Source of the DNA: Micrococcus endophyticus
GTDB taxonomy: Bacteria; Actinomycetota; Actinomycetes; Actinomycetales; Micrococcaceae
Reading direction: 5' to 3'
Length of the DNA stretch: 64,000 nt
NCBI RefSeq assembly: GCF_014205115.1
Contig: NZ_JACHMW010000001.1
Span: 1,612,001-1,676,000 of the forward strand
The translations under genes were made by a program, and so were the position numbers. This document shows positions 1 to 8,667 of this stretch, one piece after another (positions within the stretch are counted from its first letter, which is position 1; every line of letters starts with the position of its first letter). The notes under the pieces were generated by a model, which saw nothing but the letters and a program-made list of their open reading frames with translations, was not told the DNA's origin and searched no databases.

Positions 1-666
1 GACCTCACGAAGACGATCTCCAAGAAGGACTACCCGCGCATCAAGGTCGGCACGCTGACCCTGAACCGCAACCCGGAGAACCACTTCGCGCAGATCGAGT
101 CCGCCGCGTTCAACCCGGGCAACATGGTCCCCGGCGTGGGCCTGTCCCCGGACCGCATGCTCCTGGGCCGCTCCTTCGCGTACCACGACGCCCAGCTGTA
201 CCGCGTGGGCGCCCACGTGAACCAGCTGCCGGTGAACCGCCCGAAGAACGAGGTCCACAACTACGCGTTCGACGGCCAGATGTGGTACGACCACACCGGC
301 TCCCGCTCCACCTACGCGCCCAACTCCAACGGCGACTCCTGGTCCGACGAGACCGGCCCCGTGGACGACGGCTGGGAGGCGGACGGCACCCTGACCCGCG
401 AGGCCCAGGCCCTGCGCAAGGACGACGACGACTTCGGCCAGGCCGGCACACTGGTCCGCGAGGTCTTCACCGACGCCGAGCGCGACGCCTTCGTGGAGAC
501 CGTGGTCGGTGCCCTGGACGGCGTCCGCGAGGACGTCCAGGCCCGCGCCTTCCAGTACTGGAAGAACGTGGACGCCACGATCGGCCAGCGCATCGAGGAC
601 GAGGTCAAGAAGGGCCAGGGCGACGACATCCCCGGCGCCGCCGGCGGCGGCGAGGCCCGCATCTGA
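1..666 (+). CDS. katA: Catalase, C-terminal part (5' end outside window)
   Basis: Heme catalase, disproportionating hydrogen peroxide in the cytoplasm. The reading frame is open from base 1, so only the last 221 residues are present. Near residue 61 of this fragment is [14 protein letters not shown], the family segment R-x-F-x-Y whose Tyr (codon 181-183) is the proximal heme ligand. It is preceded by NPxNxFAQIES and PGxxxSPDRML, both typical of clade 3 small-subunit catalases. The tail ends in a Gly/Ala-rich stretch. A strong hairpin 45 nt after the stop closes the transcript. Start, promoter and the catalytic His lie upstream of the window and cannot be judged. Identification is secure; the symbol katA is by family. 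Confidence 0.93.
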   Translation, partial: DLTKTISKKDYPRIKVGTLTLNRNPENHFAQIESAAFNPGNMVPGVGLSPDRMLLGRSFAYHDAQLYRVGAHVNQLPVNRPKNEVHNYAFDGQMWYDHTGSRSTYAPNSNGDSWSDETGPVDDGWEADGTLTREAQALRKDDDDFGQAGTLVREVFTDAERDAFVETVVGALDGVREDVQARAFQYWKNVDATIGQRIEDEVKKGQGDDIPGAAGGGEARI

Positions 667-710
667 TCGACCGGACCTGACCGGCGCCCGCGCGGCGTCG
701 GCGAGTCCAC

Positions 711-744
711 GGCGGCCGCTCCCTCTCACGAGGGGGCGGCCGCC
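711..744 (+). terminator. Hairpin terminator of catalase gene
   Basis: A 15-bp stem (711-725 with 730-744, one G-U pair) with the 4-nt loop TCAC follows the catalase stop. There is no T-run after it, as at the other hairpins in this window. Confidence 0.75.
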
Positions 745-810
745 GTCGTCGTGTCAGGTGGGCGCGCAGAGCCGTGCGGGAGTGCAGAGCCGATCACGCA
801 CCCCCGCAGC

Positions 811-866
811 GCAGAGACGGCGAGGGCCGCGGGGAGATCCTCCCCGCGGCCCTCGCCGGCTCTGCG
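811..866 (-). terminator. Long hairpin at 3' end of the minus-strand membrane protein gene
   Basis: A perfect 17-bp core stem (819-835 with 841-857) is extended outward by a further GCAGAG/CTCTGC match with a small bulge. It lies just downstream of the minus-strand stop at 875 and faces the catalase terminator, so each convergent gene has its own hairpin. Confidence 0.75.
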
Positions 867-874
867 GTGTCAGG

Positions 875-2719
875 TCAGCGCTTGTTCCGGCGGCGCTCCT
901 GCGCCTCGGCCAGCTTCGCCTTGAGCACCTTCACGGCCTTGTCCTTGGCCGGGATCGCGACGTTGTCGCGCAGCGGGATGGCCACCTTGTCGCGCACGGT
1001 CTCGAGGACGGTGCCCGCGGCCGCGCCGGCCTGGGCCAGCTTCGAGTCCCCGGCGGAGGCGTCCGTGCGGGCAGTGCCCGGGCGCACGGCGTCCGCGCGG
1101 GTGGCGTCCTGGACCGGCAGGGCGGCGCCCTCGGTGTCGTCGGCGGCCGGCTCCGCGTCCGTGGGCACGGACGAGGTGGAGGTGTCCGGAGACGTGGACG
1201 TCGCCGGGGCGGCCGGCGTCGTGGAGACCGGCGTCATGTCCTCGCGGCGGTGCGGCGGGGTCACGGCGCCGGGACGGTGCGCCGCGGCGGGCGTGGCCGG
1301 GGCCGCGTCGACGTCGGCCTCCGGCGCGGCCGGCGCCGGGGCGACGTCCTCGCGGCGGTGTGGCGGGGTCACGACCTCGTCCTTGCGGGAGTCCGCGGCG
1401 GCCGCGCCGGGGTCCAGCTCCGGCGCGCCGCCCAGGGGCGTCGCGGGGGTGGTGCCGGCGTGCGTCTCCGGGGCGTCGGCGCGGCGGGCGGGCGGGGCGG
1501 TCTCCGTCTCGTCCTCGGCCGGCACCTCGTAGGCGACGCGGCCGGGCATGCCCGGCGTGCCGTCGATCTTGGAGGAGGCGGGCACCTCCGCACGCGGGGT
1601 CGAGGCGGCGGCCGCGATCCCGGCGGCGCCGGCTGCACCGGCGGCGGAGGCGGCACCTGCGGCGGAGGCCGGGGCGCCCTGGGTCGCGGCGCCCTCGGCC
1701 ACGGCCTTCTGGTCCACGGTCACGCCGGTCCCGCCGGCGACGCCCTCAGCCACGGCGCGCTCGGCGTCCCGGTCCTGGCCGGCGTCGTCGCCGCGCGAGT
1801 CGTCGGTCTCGGGGGAGGACTCGCGGGAGGCCGCGGTGGCCTGGTCGTCCTCGTCCTGCTCGGCCGTCACCACGACGACCGAGCCGTGCTCGGTGGTGGC
1901 CACGGTGTGGGCCTCGAGGTGCGCGTCGTCGGCCACGGCGTCGCCACCCGAGGGCAGGTCCGCGGCCGGCGGGACGGCGTGGGCGTCCTCGCTCAGCGGC
2001 ACGGTGCCGTTCACGGGCTCGGCGCCGGCGGCGTCCTGGGCGGTGCGGTCCGCCCGGTCGTCCTGCACGGTGGTCGCGCCGGCCGACGACGGCGCGGCGG
2101 GCGTCTGCGCGACCGGGGACGGCGAGGCCGGGGTGGACGGGACGTCGGCGGCGGCGTCCTCCTGGTCCACGGTCACGCCGCGGCCGCCCGCGACGCCGGC
2201 GGCGCCCAGGCCCACGGCGGCAGCGGCGGCGCCGGCCGCTTTGACGGAGGCGTTCGGGCCGCGGGTGTCGGCACCGGCCGGGGCCACGGGCGCCGCGGGC
2301 CGGGCCGGCTGATCGGACGCGTCCTGCTGGTCCACCGTCACGCCGGAGCCGGCGGCCACGCCGTCGGCGGGCAGGGAGTCGGCGTCCGAGGCAGCGGCGA
2401 CCGGGGCGACGTCGTCGAGCTGGGAGAGCCGGGTCGTGCCGGCAGCCGCGCCGGCCGCGGCGGCCGGGGCGGCGTCGTCACCCGTGGACGCGACGGTGTG
2501 GGGGCGGGCGTCGGCGTCGTGGGTCTCCTCGAGTGCGTCCTCGTGCGAGGCCTCCGCGCCCGCGGCGGTCGGCGTCACGCGGCGGCGCTCCAGCTGCGCC
2601 TCCGCCGCCTCAGCCTCCGCGGCCCGACGGCGACGCGAGGCCACCACCGAGAGGATGATCAGGATCAACAGGACCACGATGATCGCGCCGATGATCCAGT
2701 AGAGGGTGGACTCTCCCAT
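875..2719 (-). CDS. Membrane-anchored low-complexity protein with GVTVDQ and VTPPHRRED repeats
   Basis: 614 residues; family not recognised. Start ATG at 2719, with GAGGAG about 5 nt upstream; longer upstream frames are antisense to purU. Residues about 7-27 form one hydrophobic helix (IIGAIIVVLLILIILSVV) followed by RRRR, which predicts an N-terminal anchor with a cytoplasmic remainder. The rest is rich in Ala, Pro, Asp, Thr and Glu and looks disordered. It contains three spaced copies of a block ending G-V-T-V-D-Q (near residues 126, 181 and 332), each preceded by GVAxG, and two copies of VTPPHRRED (near 450 and 488). The C-terminus turns basic and helical (KDKAVKVLKAKLAEAQERR). A long anchored scaffold or envelope-organising role is possible but inferred. 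It diverges from purU, and a large hairpin closes its transcript. Confidence 0.8.
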   Translation of the reverse strand: MGESTLYWIIGAIIVVLLILIILSVVASRRRRAAEAEAAEAQLERRRVTPTAAGAEASHEDALEETHDADARPHTVASTGDDAAPAAAAGAAAGTTRLSQLDDVAPVAAASDADSLPADGVAAGSGVTVDQQDASDQPARPAAPVAPAGADTRGPNASVKAAGAAAAAVGLGAAGVAGGRGVTVDQEDAAADVPSTPASPSPVAQTPAAPSSAGATTVQDDRADRTAQDAAGAEPVNGTVPLSEDAHAVPPAADLPSGGDAVADDAHLEAHTVATTEHGSVVVVTAEQDEDDQATAASRESSPETDDSRGDDAGQDRDAERAVAEGVAGGTGVTVDQKAVAEGAATQGAPASAAGAASAAGAAGAAGIAAAASTPRAEVPASSKIDGTPGMPGRVAYEVPAEDETETAPPARRADAPETHAGTTPATPLGGAPELDPGAAAADSRKDEVVTPPHRREDVAPAPAAPEADVDAAPATPAAAHRPGAVTPPHRREDMTPVSTTPAAPATSTSPDTSTSSVPTDAEPAADDTEGAALPVQDATRADAVRPGTARTDASAGDSKLAQAGAAAGTVLETVRDKVAIPLRDNVAIPAKDKAVKVLKAKLAEAQERRRNKR

Positions 2720-2890
2720 GGGGTGCTCCTCGGTCGTCTGGGGCGACCGGCCTTCCCGGGCGCCTCGTCTCGCCCTCCCGTGCCGCCGCACGACGGGCGG
2801 GGGGACGTGGAGACGAGGATGCCACACGCCCGGGCGCCACGACCATGGATCAGGCCCGTCATCCTGCGGATGTGCGCGGGTCCGACCCCC

Positions 2891-2896
2891 TACGAT
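2891..2896 (+). promoter_or_regulatory. -10 box TACGAT, leaderless purU
   Basis: TACGAT lies 7 nt before the purU ATG with no Shine-Dalgarno between, so the transcript is predicted to begin at or next to the start codon. Confidence 0.6.
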
Positions 2897-2903
2897 CGAC
2901 GCC

Positions 2904-3809
2904 ATGGACACGGCGACCCTCTCCCCCAGCCCGACCCCCGCCTCCGGCGCCGAGCACGCCCACGTGCTCACGCTCGCCTGCACCAACCGGATGGGCATCG
3001 TGCACGCCGTCTCCGGCGCCCTCCTGCAGGTCGGCGCGGACATCACGGAGTCCCAGCAGTACGACTCCCCCGAGTCCGGGGACTTCTTCATGCGCGTCGA
3101 GTTCGTCACGCCCGCCCGCCGCGAGGAGGTCGCCGCGGCCCTCGAGCCCGTGCGTGAGGAGTTCGGCATGCGGATGGGCCTCTGGGACGCCGGGCACCGC
3201 ATGCGCACCCTCGTGATGTGCTCCAAGGACGGGCACACCCTCAACGACCTGCTCTTCCAGCAGCGCGCCGGGACCCTGCCCATCGAGATCCCCGTGGTGG
3301 TCTCCAACCACCTCGAGCTGCAGTCGCTGGCCTCCTTCTACGGCGTCCCGTTCATCCACGTGCCCGTCTCCGCGGACCCGGACAGCCGGGACTCCAAGGC
3401 CGCCGCCGAGGACCGGCTGCGGGGCCTGATCGCGGAGTACGACATCGAGCTCGTGGTCCTGGCCCGCTACATGCAGATCCTCTCGGACGAGCTGTGCCGG
3501 GACCTGGCCGGGATGGCCATCAACATCCACCACTCGTTCCTGCCCTCGTTCAAGGGCGCCCGCCCCTACCACCAGGCCCACGAGCGCGGCGTGAAGCTGA
3601 TCGGCGCCACCGCCCACTACGTGACCGCCGACCTGGACGAGGGCCCGATCATCGCGCAGTCCGTGCAGCCGGTGACCCACGCGCAGACCGCGGCCGACTT
3701 CGTGGCCCGCGGCCGCGACGTCGAGGGCTCCACCCTGGTGCAGGCCGTCCGCTGGCACGCCCAGCACCGCGTGCTCGCCGACGGGCGCCGGACCGTGGTG
3801 TTCAGCTGA
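2904..3809 (+). CDS. purU: Formyltetrahydrofolate deformylase
   Basis: Hydrolyses 10-formyl-THF to THF and formate, balancing one-carbon pools and supplying formate. 301 residues. An N-terminal ACT-like regulatory domain (about 14-90, opening with LTLACTNRMGIVHAVSGAL) is followed by a formyltransferase-fold domain (about 100-290). The catalytic Asn-His-Asp set is visible as INIHHSFLPSF and TADLDEGPII. Start chosen at ATG 2904, because the ACT domain begins right after it and a TACGAT -10 sits 7 nt upstream; a longer frame to 2706 would add residues with no homology signal. The two-domain structure separates it from PurN, which is also in this window (24539-25102, minus). Confidence 0.95.
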   Translation: MDTATLSPSPTPASGAEHAHVLTLACTNRMGIVHAVSGALLQVGADITESQQYDSPESGDFFMRVEFVTPARREEVAAALEPVREEFGMRMGLWDAGHRMRTLVMCSKDGHTLNDLLFQQRAGTLPIEIPVVVSNHLELQSLASFYGVPFIHVPVSADPDSRDSKAAAEDRLRGLIAEYDIELVVLARYMQILSDELCRDLAGMAINIHHSFLPSFKGARPYHQAHERGVKLIGATAHYVTADLDEGPIIAQSVQPVTHAQTAADFVARGRDVEGSTLVQAVRWHAQHRVLADGRRTVVFS

Positions 3810-3858
3810 GCCGACGACGGCGCCCCGCCGGGCCCTGACCGCGCGCGTCCCCGAGGCC

Positions 3859-3864
3859 TAGGCT
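3859..3864 (+). promoter_or_regulatory. -10 box TAGGCT, leaderless start
   Basis: TAGGCT lies 6 nt before ATG 3871. There is no ribosome-binding site in the gap, which predicts a leaderless mRNA. Confidence 0.6.
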
Positions 3865-3870
3865 GGGCCC

Positions 3871-4392
3871 ATGGCCCACATCATCACCGTCGCGGGCGCC
3901 GGACCGCGCATCCACGAGTCCGTCTTCCTCGCCCCGACCGCCGCGATCACCGGCGACGTCGAGATGGCCGAGCGCTCCTCCGCGTTCTACGGGGTCTCCG
4001 CCCGCGGCGACTCCGCGCCCATCCGCGTGGGCGAGCGCACCAACCTCCAGGACAACGTGGTGCTCCACGCGGACGAGGGCTTCCCGTGCACCCTGGGCGC
4101 CGGCGTCTCCGTGGGCCACTCCGCCGTGGTGCACGGCGCCACCGTGGAGGACGACTGCCTGATCGGCATGTCCGCGACCGTCATGAACGGGGCCGTGATC
4201 GGCGCCGGCTCCCTCGTGGCCGCCGGCGCCCTCGTCCTGGAGGGCACGCAGGTCCCGGCCGGCTCGCTCGTGGCGGGCGTGCCCGCGAAGGTCCGCCGCC
4301 CCCTCACGGACGAGGAGCGGGAGGGCCTGAAGAAGAACGCGGCCACTTACCTGCGGCTCTCCGCCGCGCACCGGGACGCCGTCACCGGCTGA
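3871..4392 (+). CDS. Gamma-carbonic-anhydrase family hexapeptide-repeat protein
   Basis: 173 residues. Left-handed beta-helix protein made of hexapeptide turns (GDV, GDS, GER and GAGV-type repeats over residues 28-140) with a C-terminal helix, matching the single-domain gamma-class carbonic anhydrase/PaaY/CaiE group in length. His66, His83 and His88 (VVLHADE, VGHSAVVHG) occupy the positions of the three metal-binding histidines, so a zinc or iron site is likely intact. Whether it hydrates CO2, acts as a thioesterase like PaaY, or has another role cannot be told from sequence. It lies between purU and a 2-hydroxyacid dehydrogenase on the same strand but has its own leaderless-type start. Confidence 0.88.
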   Translation: MAHIITVAGAGPRIHESVFLAPTAAITGDVEMAERSSAFYGVSARGDSAPIRVGERTNLQDNVVLHADEGFPCTLGAGVSVGHSAVVHGATVEDDCLIGMSATVMNGAVIGAGSLVAAGALVLEGTQVPAGSLVAGVPAKVRRPLTDEEREGLKKNAATYLRLSAAHRDAVTG

Positions 4393-4416
4393 ACCGGGTC
4401 CGGAGGATGTGGGACG

Positions 4417-5421
4417 GTGGGCGCCATGCCCACCTCTTCCGCTCTCCCCCGCACCCGACCCGACGACGCCTCCGAACGCCTGCTTGTCCTCCCCGCAGCC
4501 GAGGACCTCGCCGGCACCCCCTACGCCCTCGCCCGTCAGCTGGCCGAGCAGGCCGTGGCCGACGTCGGCGGCGCCGCCGTGACCGAGGGCGACGCCTCCG
4601 CCACTGCCCTGCTGATGGTCCGCCCGATCCCGGTCGACGCGCTCGCCGCGGCCCTGGCCGCCCACCCCCGTGTGAGCTGGGTGCAGCTCCCGTTCGCCGG
4701 GATCGAGCGGTTCGTCCCCCTTGTGCGCAGCCACCCGGACATCGTGTGGACGTCCGCCAAGGGCACCTACGCGCCGCCGGTGGCCGAACACGCGCTGCTG
4801 CTCACCCTGGCCCTGCTGCGGGACCTGCCCGCGCGCGTGCGCGCCACCACGTGGGGCCCCTCCTCCGGCCGCACCCTGAACGGCTTGAACGCCGTGGTCG
4901 TGGGCGGCGGCGGGATCGCCCAGGAGTACATCCGCCTGCTGAAGACCTGGGACGTGCACGTCACCGCGGTCCGCCGACGCGCGGGCGAGGTCCCCGGCGC
5001 GGACCGCACCGTCACGACCGACCGCCTCGACGAGGTCCTGCCCGGTGCGCAGGTCGTGATGATCGCCGCGGCCGCCACGGACGAGACCCGCGGCCTGTTC
5101 GACGCCGACCGCCTCGCCCTCCTGGACGAGGACGCCGTGCTCGTGAACATCGCCCGCGGGACGCTGGTGGACACGGACGCCGTCGTCCGGGCGCTCGCGG
5201 CGGGCCGGCTGCACGGCTACGGCACGGACGTCACCGACCCCGAGCCGCTCCCGGACGGCCACCCGCTCTGGACCGAGGAGCGCGCCCTCATCACGCCGCA
5301 CACGGCGGACACCCCGGAGATGTGCGTCCCGCTGCTTCACGCGCGGGTCGAGCGGAACCTGCGGGCCCGCGCGGCCGGGACGGAGCTGGAGGGCTTGGTG
5401 GACGCCGAGGGCGGGTACTGA
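4417..5421 (+). CDS. D-isomer specific 2-hydroxyacid dehydrogenase family protein
   Basis: 334 residues; NAD(P)-dependent oxidoreductase of the D-2-hydroxyacid dehydrogenase family (cytoplasmic, interconverting 2-oxoacids and D-2-hydroxyacids). The C-terminal two-thirds carry the nucleotide-binding Gly motif VVGGGGIAQEY, the catalytic Arg in NIARGTLVD, Glu in DPEPLPDGHPLW and His in ITPHTADT. Substrate is unknown; glyoxylate/hydroxypyruvate reductase-like members are common. GTG 4417 is preferred because GGAGGA ends 9 nt upstream; the in-frame ATG at 4426 would be 18 nt from it. The 3' end converges on the sugar-importer ATPase with only 27 bp between stops; small hairpins overlap the stop. 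Confidence 0.85.
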   Translation: MGAMPTSSALPRTRPDDASERLLVLPAAEDLAGTPYALARQLAEQAVADVGGAAVTEGDASATALLMVRPIPVDALAAALAAHPRVSWVQLPFAGIERFVPLVRSHPDIVWTSAKGTYAPPVAEHALLLTLALLRDLPARVRATTWGPSSGRTLNGLNAVVVGGGGIAQEYIRLLKTWDVHVTAVRRRAGEVPGADRTVTTDRLDEVLPGAQVVMIAAAATDETRGLFDADRLALLDEDAVLVNIARGTLVDTDAVVRALAAGRLHGYGTDVTDPEPLPDGHPLWTEERALITPHTADTPEMCVPLLHARVERNLRARAAGTELEGLVDAEGGY

Positions 5422-5448
5422 CCCGCCCCCGGCGTCCGCGGCGCCGGC

Positions 5449-6744
5449 TCAGCGACGGGTGGCGGCGGCCTCGCGGTCGGCGGCGGCGTCGCGCTCGGCG
5501 GCCACCTCGATCTGACGACGGCGCTCCTCGGCGGCCCGGCGGGTCAGCTCGGCGCCGGCCTCCGGGTCGCGGGTGAGGTTCTCACCGGTCTTCGGGTCGA
5601 ACAGGTGCACGCGCGTGGTGTCCACCCACAGGCGGGTCGGCGTGCCCGGGCGGGCCCGGGACTCCCCGGAGAGGGTGGCGACGACGACGGGCCGCAGCTC
5701 GTCCGCGTCCAGGTCCTTCGCCAGGGAGGAGAGCATCTCGGCCACCTCCGGGTCCGGCTCGAACTCGATGTAGCCGTACTGCTCGTGACCGAGCCACTCC
5801 AGGTGCGTGAGGGTCGCCTCGAACGTGGAACCCTGGCCCAGGCGGTGGTCCTCCACGAGGTCCGCGTCCTCGAAGAACTCGGGGCGCAGCCCCAGGAACA
5901 CGACGTCGCGGCCCTCGGCGGCGCGCGCCTTCTCGGCGGGCACGGGGATCTCGCCGATCGGCGAGGACAGCACGTGGCCGCCGTCCTTCTCCTTGAGGGA
6001 GGCGGGCAGGAAGTTCATCGACGGGGAGCCGATGAAGCCGGCCACGAACAGGTTCAGCGGCTGCTCGTAGAGCTCGCGGGGGCTGGCCACCTGCTGCAGC
6101 ACGCCCTTCTTGAGCACGGCCACGCGGTCGCCGAGGGTCATGGCCTCGGTCTGGTCGTGGGTCACGTACACGGACGTGGTGGCCAGGCGGCGCTGCAGCT
6201 GCGAGATCTCGGCGCGCATCTGGCCGCGCAGCTTGGCGTCCAGGTTGGACAGCGGCTCGTCGAACAGGAATGCGTCGGCCTCGCGGACGATCGCGCGTCC
6301 CATGGCCACGCGCTGGCGCTGGCCGCCAGAGAGGTTGCCGGGCTTGCGCTCGAGGTGGTCGTTCAGCTCGAGCACCCGGGCGGCGTGGCGCACCTTGCGG
6401 TCGATCTCCTCGTCCGAGGGCTTGCCGTCCTTGATCAGGCGCAGCGGGAACGCGATGTTCTCGTACACCGTCAGGTGCGGGTACAGCGCGTAGTTCTGGA
6501 ACACCATGGCGAGGTTGCGGTCCTTGGGCGCCGCCTCGTTGACGCGCCGCCCGTCGATCAGCATCTCGCCGTCGGAGATGTCCTCGAGGCCCACGATCAT
6601 GCGCAGCAGCGTGGACTTGCCGGAGCCGGAGGGGCCCACGAGGATGACGAACTCGCCGTCCTCGATCTCGAGGTTGACGTCCTTGATGGCGTGGAAGCCG
6701 TCGTCGTAGGTCTTGTCGATGTGGTTCAGGGTGATGGAGGCCAT
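5449..6744 (-). CDS. sugC: ABC transporter ATP-binding protein, UgpC/MalK/SugC type
   Basis: 431 residues; cytoplasmic ATPase of a carbohydrate importer. Walker [10 protein letters not shown] (about 38-46), signature [14 protein letters not shown], Walker [14 protein letters not shown] and H-loop [10 protein letters not shown] are all present. A C-terminal regulatory OB-type (TOBE/MalK) region occupies about 240-380, and a charged tail follows. It is last in the order binding lipoprotein - permease - permease - ATPase, the order of mycobacterial lpqY-sugA-sugB-sugC. It follows the second permease by 37 nt with its own AAAGGA ribosome-binding site. The trehalose assignment rests on operon order and the lipoprotein's resemblance to LpqY; a MsmK/UgpC-type ATPase serving several importers is an alternative. 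Confidence 0.9.
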   Translation of the reverse strand: MASITLNHIDKTYDDGFHAIKDVNLEIEDGEFVILVGPSGSGKSTLLRMIVGLEDISDGEMLIDGRRVNEAAPKDRNLAMVFQNYALYPHLTVYENIAFPLRLIKDGKPSDEEIDRKVRHAARVLELNDHLERKPGNLSGGQRQRVAMGRAIVREADAFLFDEPLSNLDAKLRGQMRAEISQLQRRLATTSVYVTHDQTEAMTLGDRVAVLKKGVLQQVASPRELYEQPLNLFVAGFIGSPSMNFLPASLKEKDGGHVLSSPIGEIPVPAEKARAAEGRDVVFLGLRPEFFEDADLVEDHRLGQGSTFEATLTHLEWLGHEQYGYIEFEPDPEVAEMLSSLAKDLDADELRPVVVATLSGESRARPGTPTRLWVDTTRVHLFDPKTGENLTRDPEAGAELTRRAAEERRRQIEVAAERDAAADREAAATRR

Positions 6745-6781
6745 TGGTGGGGGTCCTTTCAGGAGGTCTCGTGCGGGGGCC

Positions 6782-7699
6782 TCAGCCCTTGACCGCGCCG
6801 TTGGTCAGGCCGGCCACGATCTGGCGCTGGAACAGCAGCACCAGGACCACGATCGGGATGGTGACGATGATGGCCGCCGCCGAGATCGCGCCGGTGGGCG
6901 ACTCGAACTGCGAGGCGCCCGTGAAGAACGCCAGCGCCGCCGGCACGGTGCGCGCCGTCTCGGTGGAGGTCAGCGAGATGCCGAACACGAAGTCGTTCCA
7001 GGCGATGAAGAAGGCGATAATCGCCGTCGTGAAGACGCCGGGGGCGGCCAGCGGGACGATCACCTTGCGGAACGCCTCCAGGGGCGTGGCCCCGTCCACC
7101 TGCGCGGCCTGGTCGAGCTCCCACGGGATCTGGCGGAAGAACGCGGCCAGGGTCCAGATGGAGATCGGCAGGGTCAGGGACAGGTAGGGGATGATCAGGC
7201 CGATCCACGTGTCGTACAGCCCGAGGGTGCGCCACATGTTGAACAGCGGCGTCACCAGGGAGATGACGGGGAACATCGAGACCATCAGGGACACCGTGAG
7301 CACGAGCCGCTTGCCCGGGAAGTCCAGGCGGGCGATCGCGTAGGCGCACAGCGTGGCCAGGATGACGGCGATGATCGTGGCGATCACGGTGATGCCGATC
7401 GAGTTGCGCAGCGCCGTGAGGAACAGCTCGCGTGAGCCGCCCACGAAGATCTCCTCGTAGTTCACGGTGGACCACTGGGAGGGCAGCAGCTTGCCGTTGG
7501 CGAGGTCGGCGGGCGTCTTGAAGCTGGTCGCGAAGATCGAGAACAGCGGGAAGAGGCACCAGACGCCGATCACGACGGTGAGGATCCACCACAGTGCGGT
7601 GGACTTCCCGGTGCCGCGACGGTGGGGCGCGCGGCCCTCGGGCCCGCGGCCTTCGGGGGCGCGGCCCTCGGTGGCGGGAGCGGATGCGGCGGTGCTCAC
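6782..7699 (-). CDS. sugB: Carbohydrate ABC transporter permease, SugB type
   Basis: 305 residues. Inner-membrane permease of the MalG family with about six hydrophobic helices. The cytoplasmic EAA loop is visible as [20 protein letters not shown], the docking site for the ATPase. Residues 1-30 are a Gly/Arg/Glu-rich low-complexity extension (repeated [12 protein letters not shown]). Start is GTG 7699, with GGAGG 6-7 nt upstream. Its first bases overlap the stop of the preceding permease (GTGA), indicating translational coupling. It ends [10 protein letters not shown], typical of MalG-type permeases. Confidence 0.92.
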   Translation of the reverse strand: MSTAASAPATEGRAPEGRGPEGRAPHRRGTGKSTALWWILTVVIGVWCLFPLFSIFATSFKTPADLANGKLLPSQWSTVNYEEIFVGGSRELFLTALRNSIGITVIATIIAVILATLCAYAIARLDFPGKRLVLTVSLMVSMFPVISLVTPLFNMWRTLGLYDTWIGLIIPYLSLTLPISIWTLAAFFRQIPWELDQAAQVDGATPLEAFRKVIVPLAAPGVFTTAIIAFFIAWNDFVFGISLTSTETARTVPAALAFFTGASQFESPTGAISAAAIIVTIPIVVLVLLFQRQIVAGLTNGAVKG

Positions 7700-8667
7700 T
7701 TGGAACCTCCTCGGTCGGCCAGGTCCACCTTGAAGCCCTTGACGGCGATGACCGCCATGAGGGCCACGCACAGGAACAGGATCACGGAGACCGCCGAACC
7801 CATGCCGATCTCGAGCCGGCCGATGGACGTGCGGTAGGCCAGCAGCGAGAGGACCTCGGTGCCGTAGGCGCCGTTGGTCATGATGTAGATGGAGTCGAAG
7901 ATGCGGAACGCGTCCATCGCGCGGAACAGGACGGCCACCATGATCGAGGCCTTCATGTTCGGCAGGATGACCAGCTTCATCCGCTGCCACCACGAGGCGC
8001 CGTCGACGGCGGCGGCCTCCGTGAGGTCACCCGGCACCTGGGCCAGACCGGCCAGCAGGAGCAGGGAGATGAACGGCGTGGTCTTCCAGATCTCGGAGAG
8101 CATGATCACGGACAGCGCGGTGCTGCTCTGCGCGAACCAGTTCAGGTCCGCGTCGACGCCCGGCAGCCACTCGAACCAGGCGTTGATGTAGCCCGAGTCG
8201 ATCGAGAACATGTAGAACCACGCGAACGCGGAGACCACGGTGATGATGCCGTACGGCACCAGGATGATCGTGCGGATCAGGCCGCGGGTCTGCTTGATGG
8301 CGTGGTGCATGGCCAGAGCCAGCAGGAAGCCGAGGATGAGCTCGACCACCACGGTCACCACGGTGATCAGCAGGGTCACCCCGAGGTCCTTCCAGAACAC
8401 GGAGTCCGAGAGGATCACGCCGTAGTTGCCCAGGCCCACGAACTCGCGGTCGTCCGGGGCGGTGAGCCGGTACTTGAACAGCGAGTCGTAGAGGGCCTGC
8501 AGGATCGGGTACAGGACCACGAACAGCATCACGAAGAACGCGGGGCCGGCCAGGAGCCAACCGAGACGCACCTCGGACTTCGCGCGCTGGGACTTCACCC
8601 GGCGGGGGCGGCGACCCTCGGCGGTGCGCGGGGTGGATGCGGCGGGTGCGGTGTCGACGTGGCTCAC
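7696..8667 (-). CDS. sugA: Carbohydrate ABC transporter permease, SugA type
   Basis: 323 residues. MalF/UgpA-family membrane subunit with about six transmembrane helices after a basic N-terminal stretch. The EAA loop appears as EAAAVDGASWWQRMKLVILP. Start is GTG 8667, with AGGGGAG upstream; the GTG overlaps the TGA of the binding-protein gene by 4 nt, and its own TGA overlaps the next GTG in the same way. The three genes are therefore chained by stop/start overlaps, which should keep subunits near stoichiometric. Partner of the 6782-7699 permease; substrate probably an alpha-glucoside such as trehalose (inference from the operon). Confidence 0.92.
   Translation of the reverse strand: MSHVDTAPAASTPRTAEGRRPRRVKSQRAKSEVRLGWLLAGPAFFVMLFVVLYPILQALYDSLFKYRLTAPDDREFVGLGNYGVILSDSVFWKDLGVTLLITVVTVVVELILGFLLALAMHHAIKQTRGLIRTIILVPYGIITVVSAFAWFYMFSIDSGYINAWFEWLPGVDADLNWFAQSSTALSVIMLSEIWKTTPFISLLLLAGLAQVPGDLTEAAAVDGASWWQRMKLVILPNMKASIMVAVLFRAMDAFRIFDSIYIMTNGAYGTEVLSLLAYRTSIGRLEIGMGSAVSVILFLCVALMAVIAVKGFKVDLADRGGSK

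Noticed and set aside
509-3157. 882-residue plus-strand open frame, and a similar 810-residue minus-strand frame reaching 3307
   Set aside because: The plus frame is an Arg/Gly-rich antisense shadow of the GC-rich minus-strand gene. The minus frame is real only from ATG 2719, where the membrane anchor and a ribosome-binding site begin.
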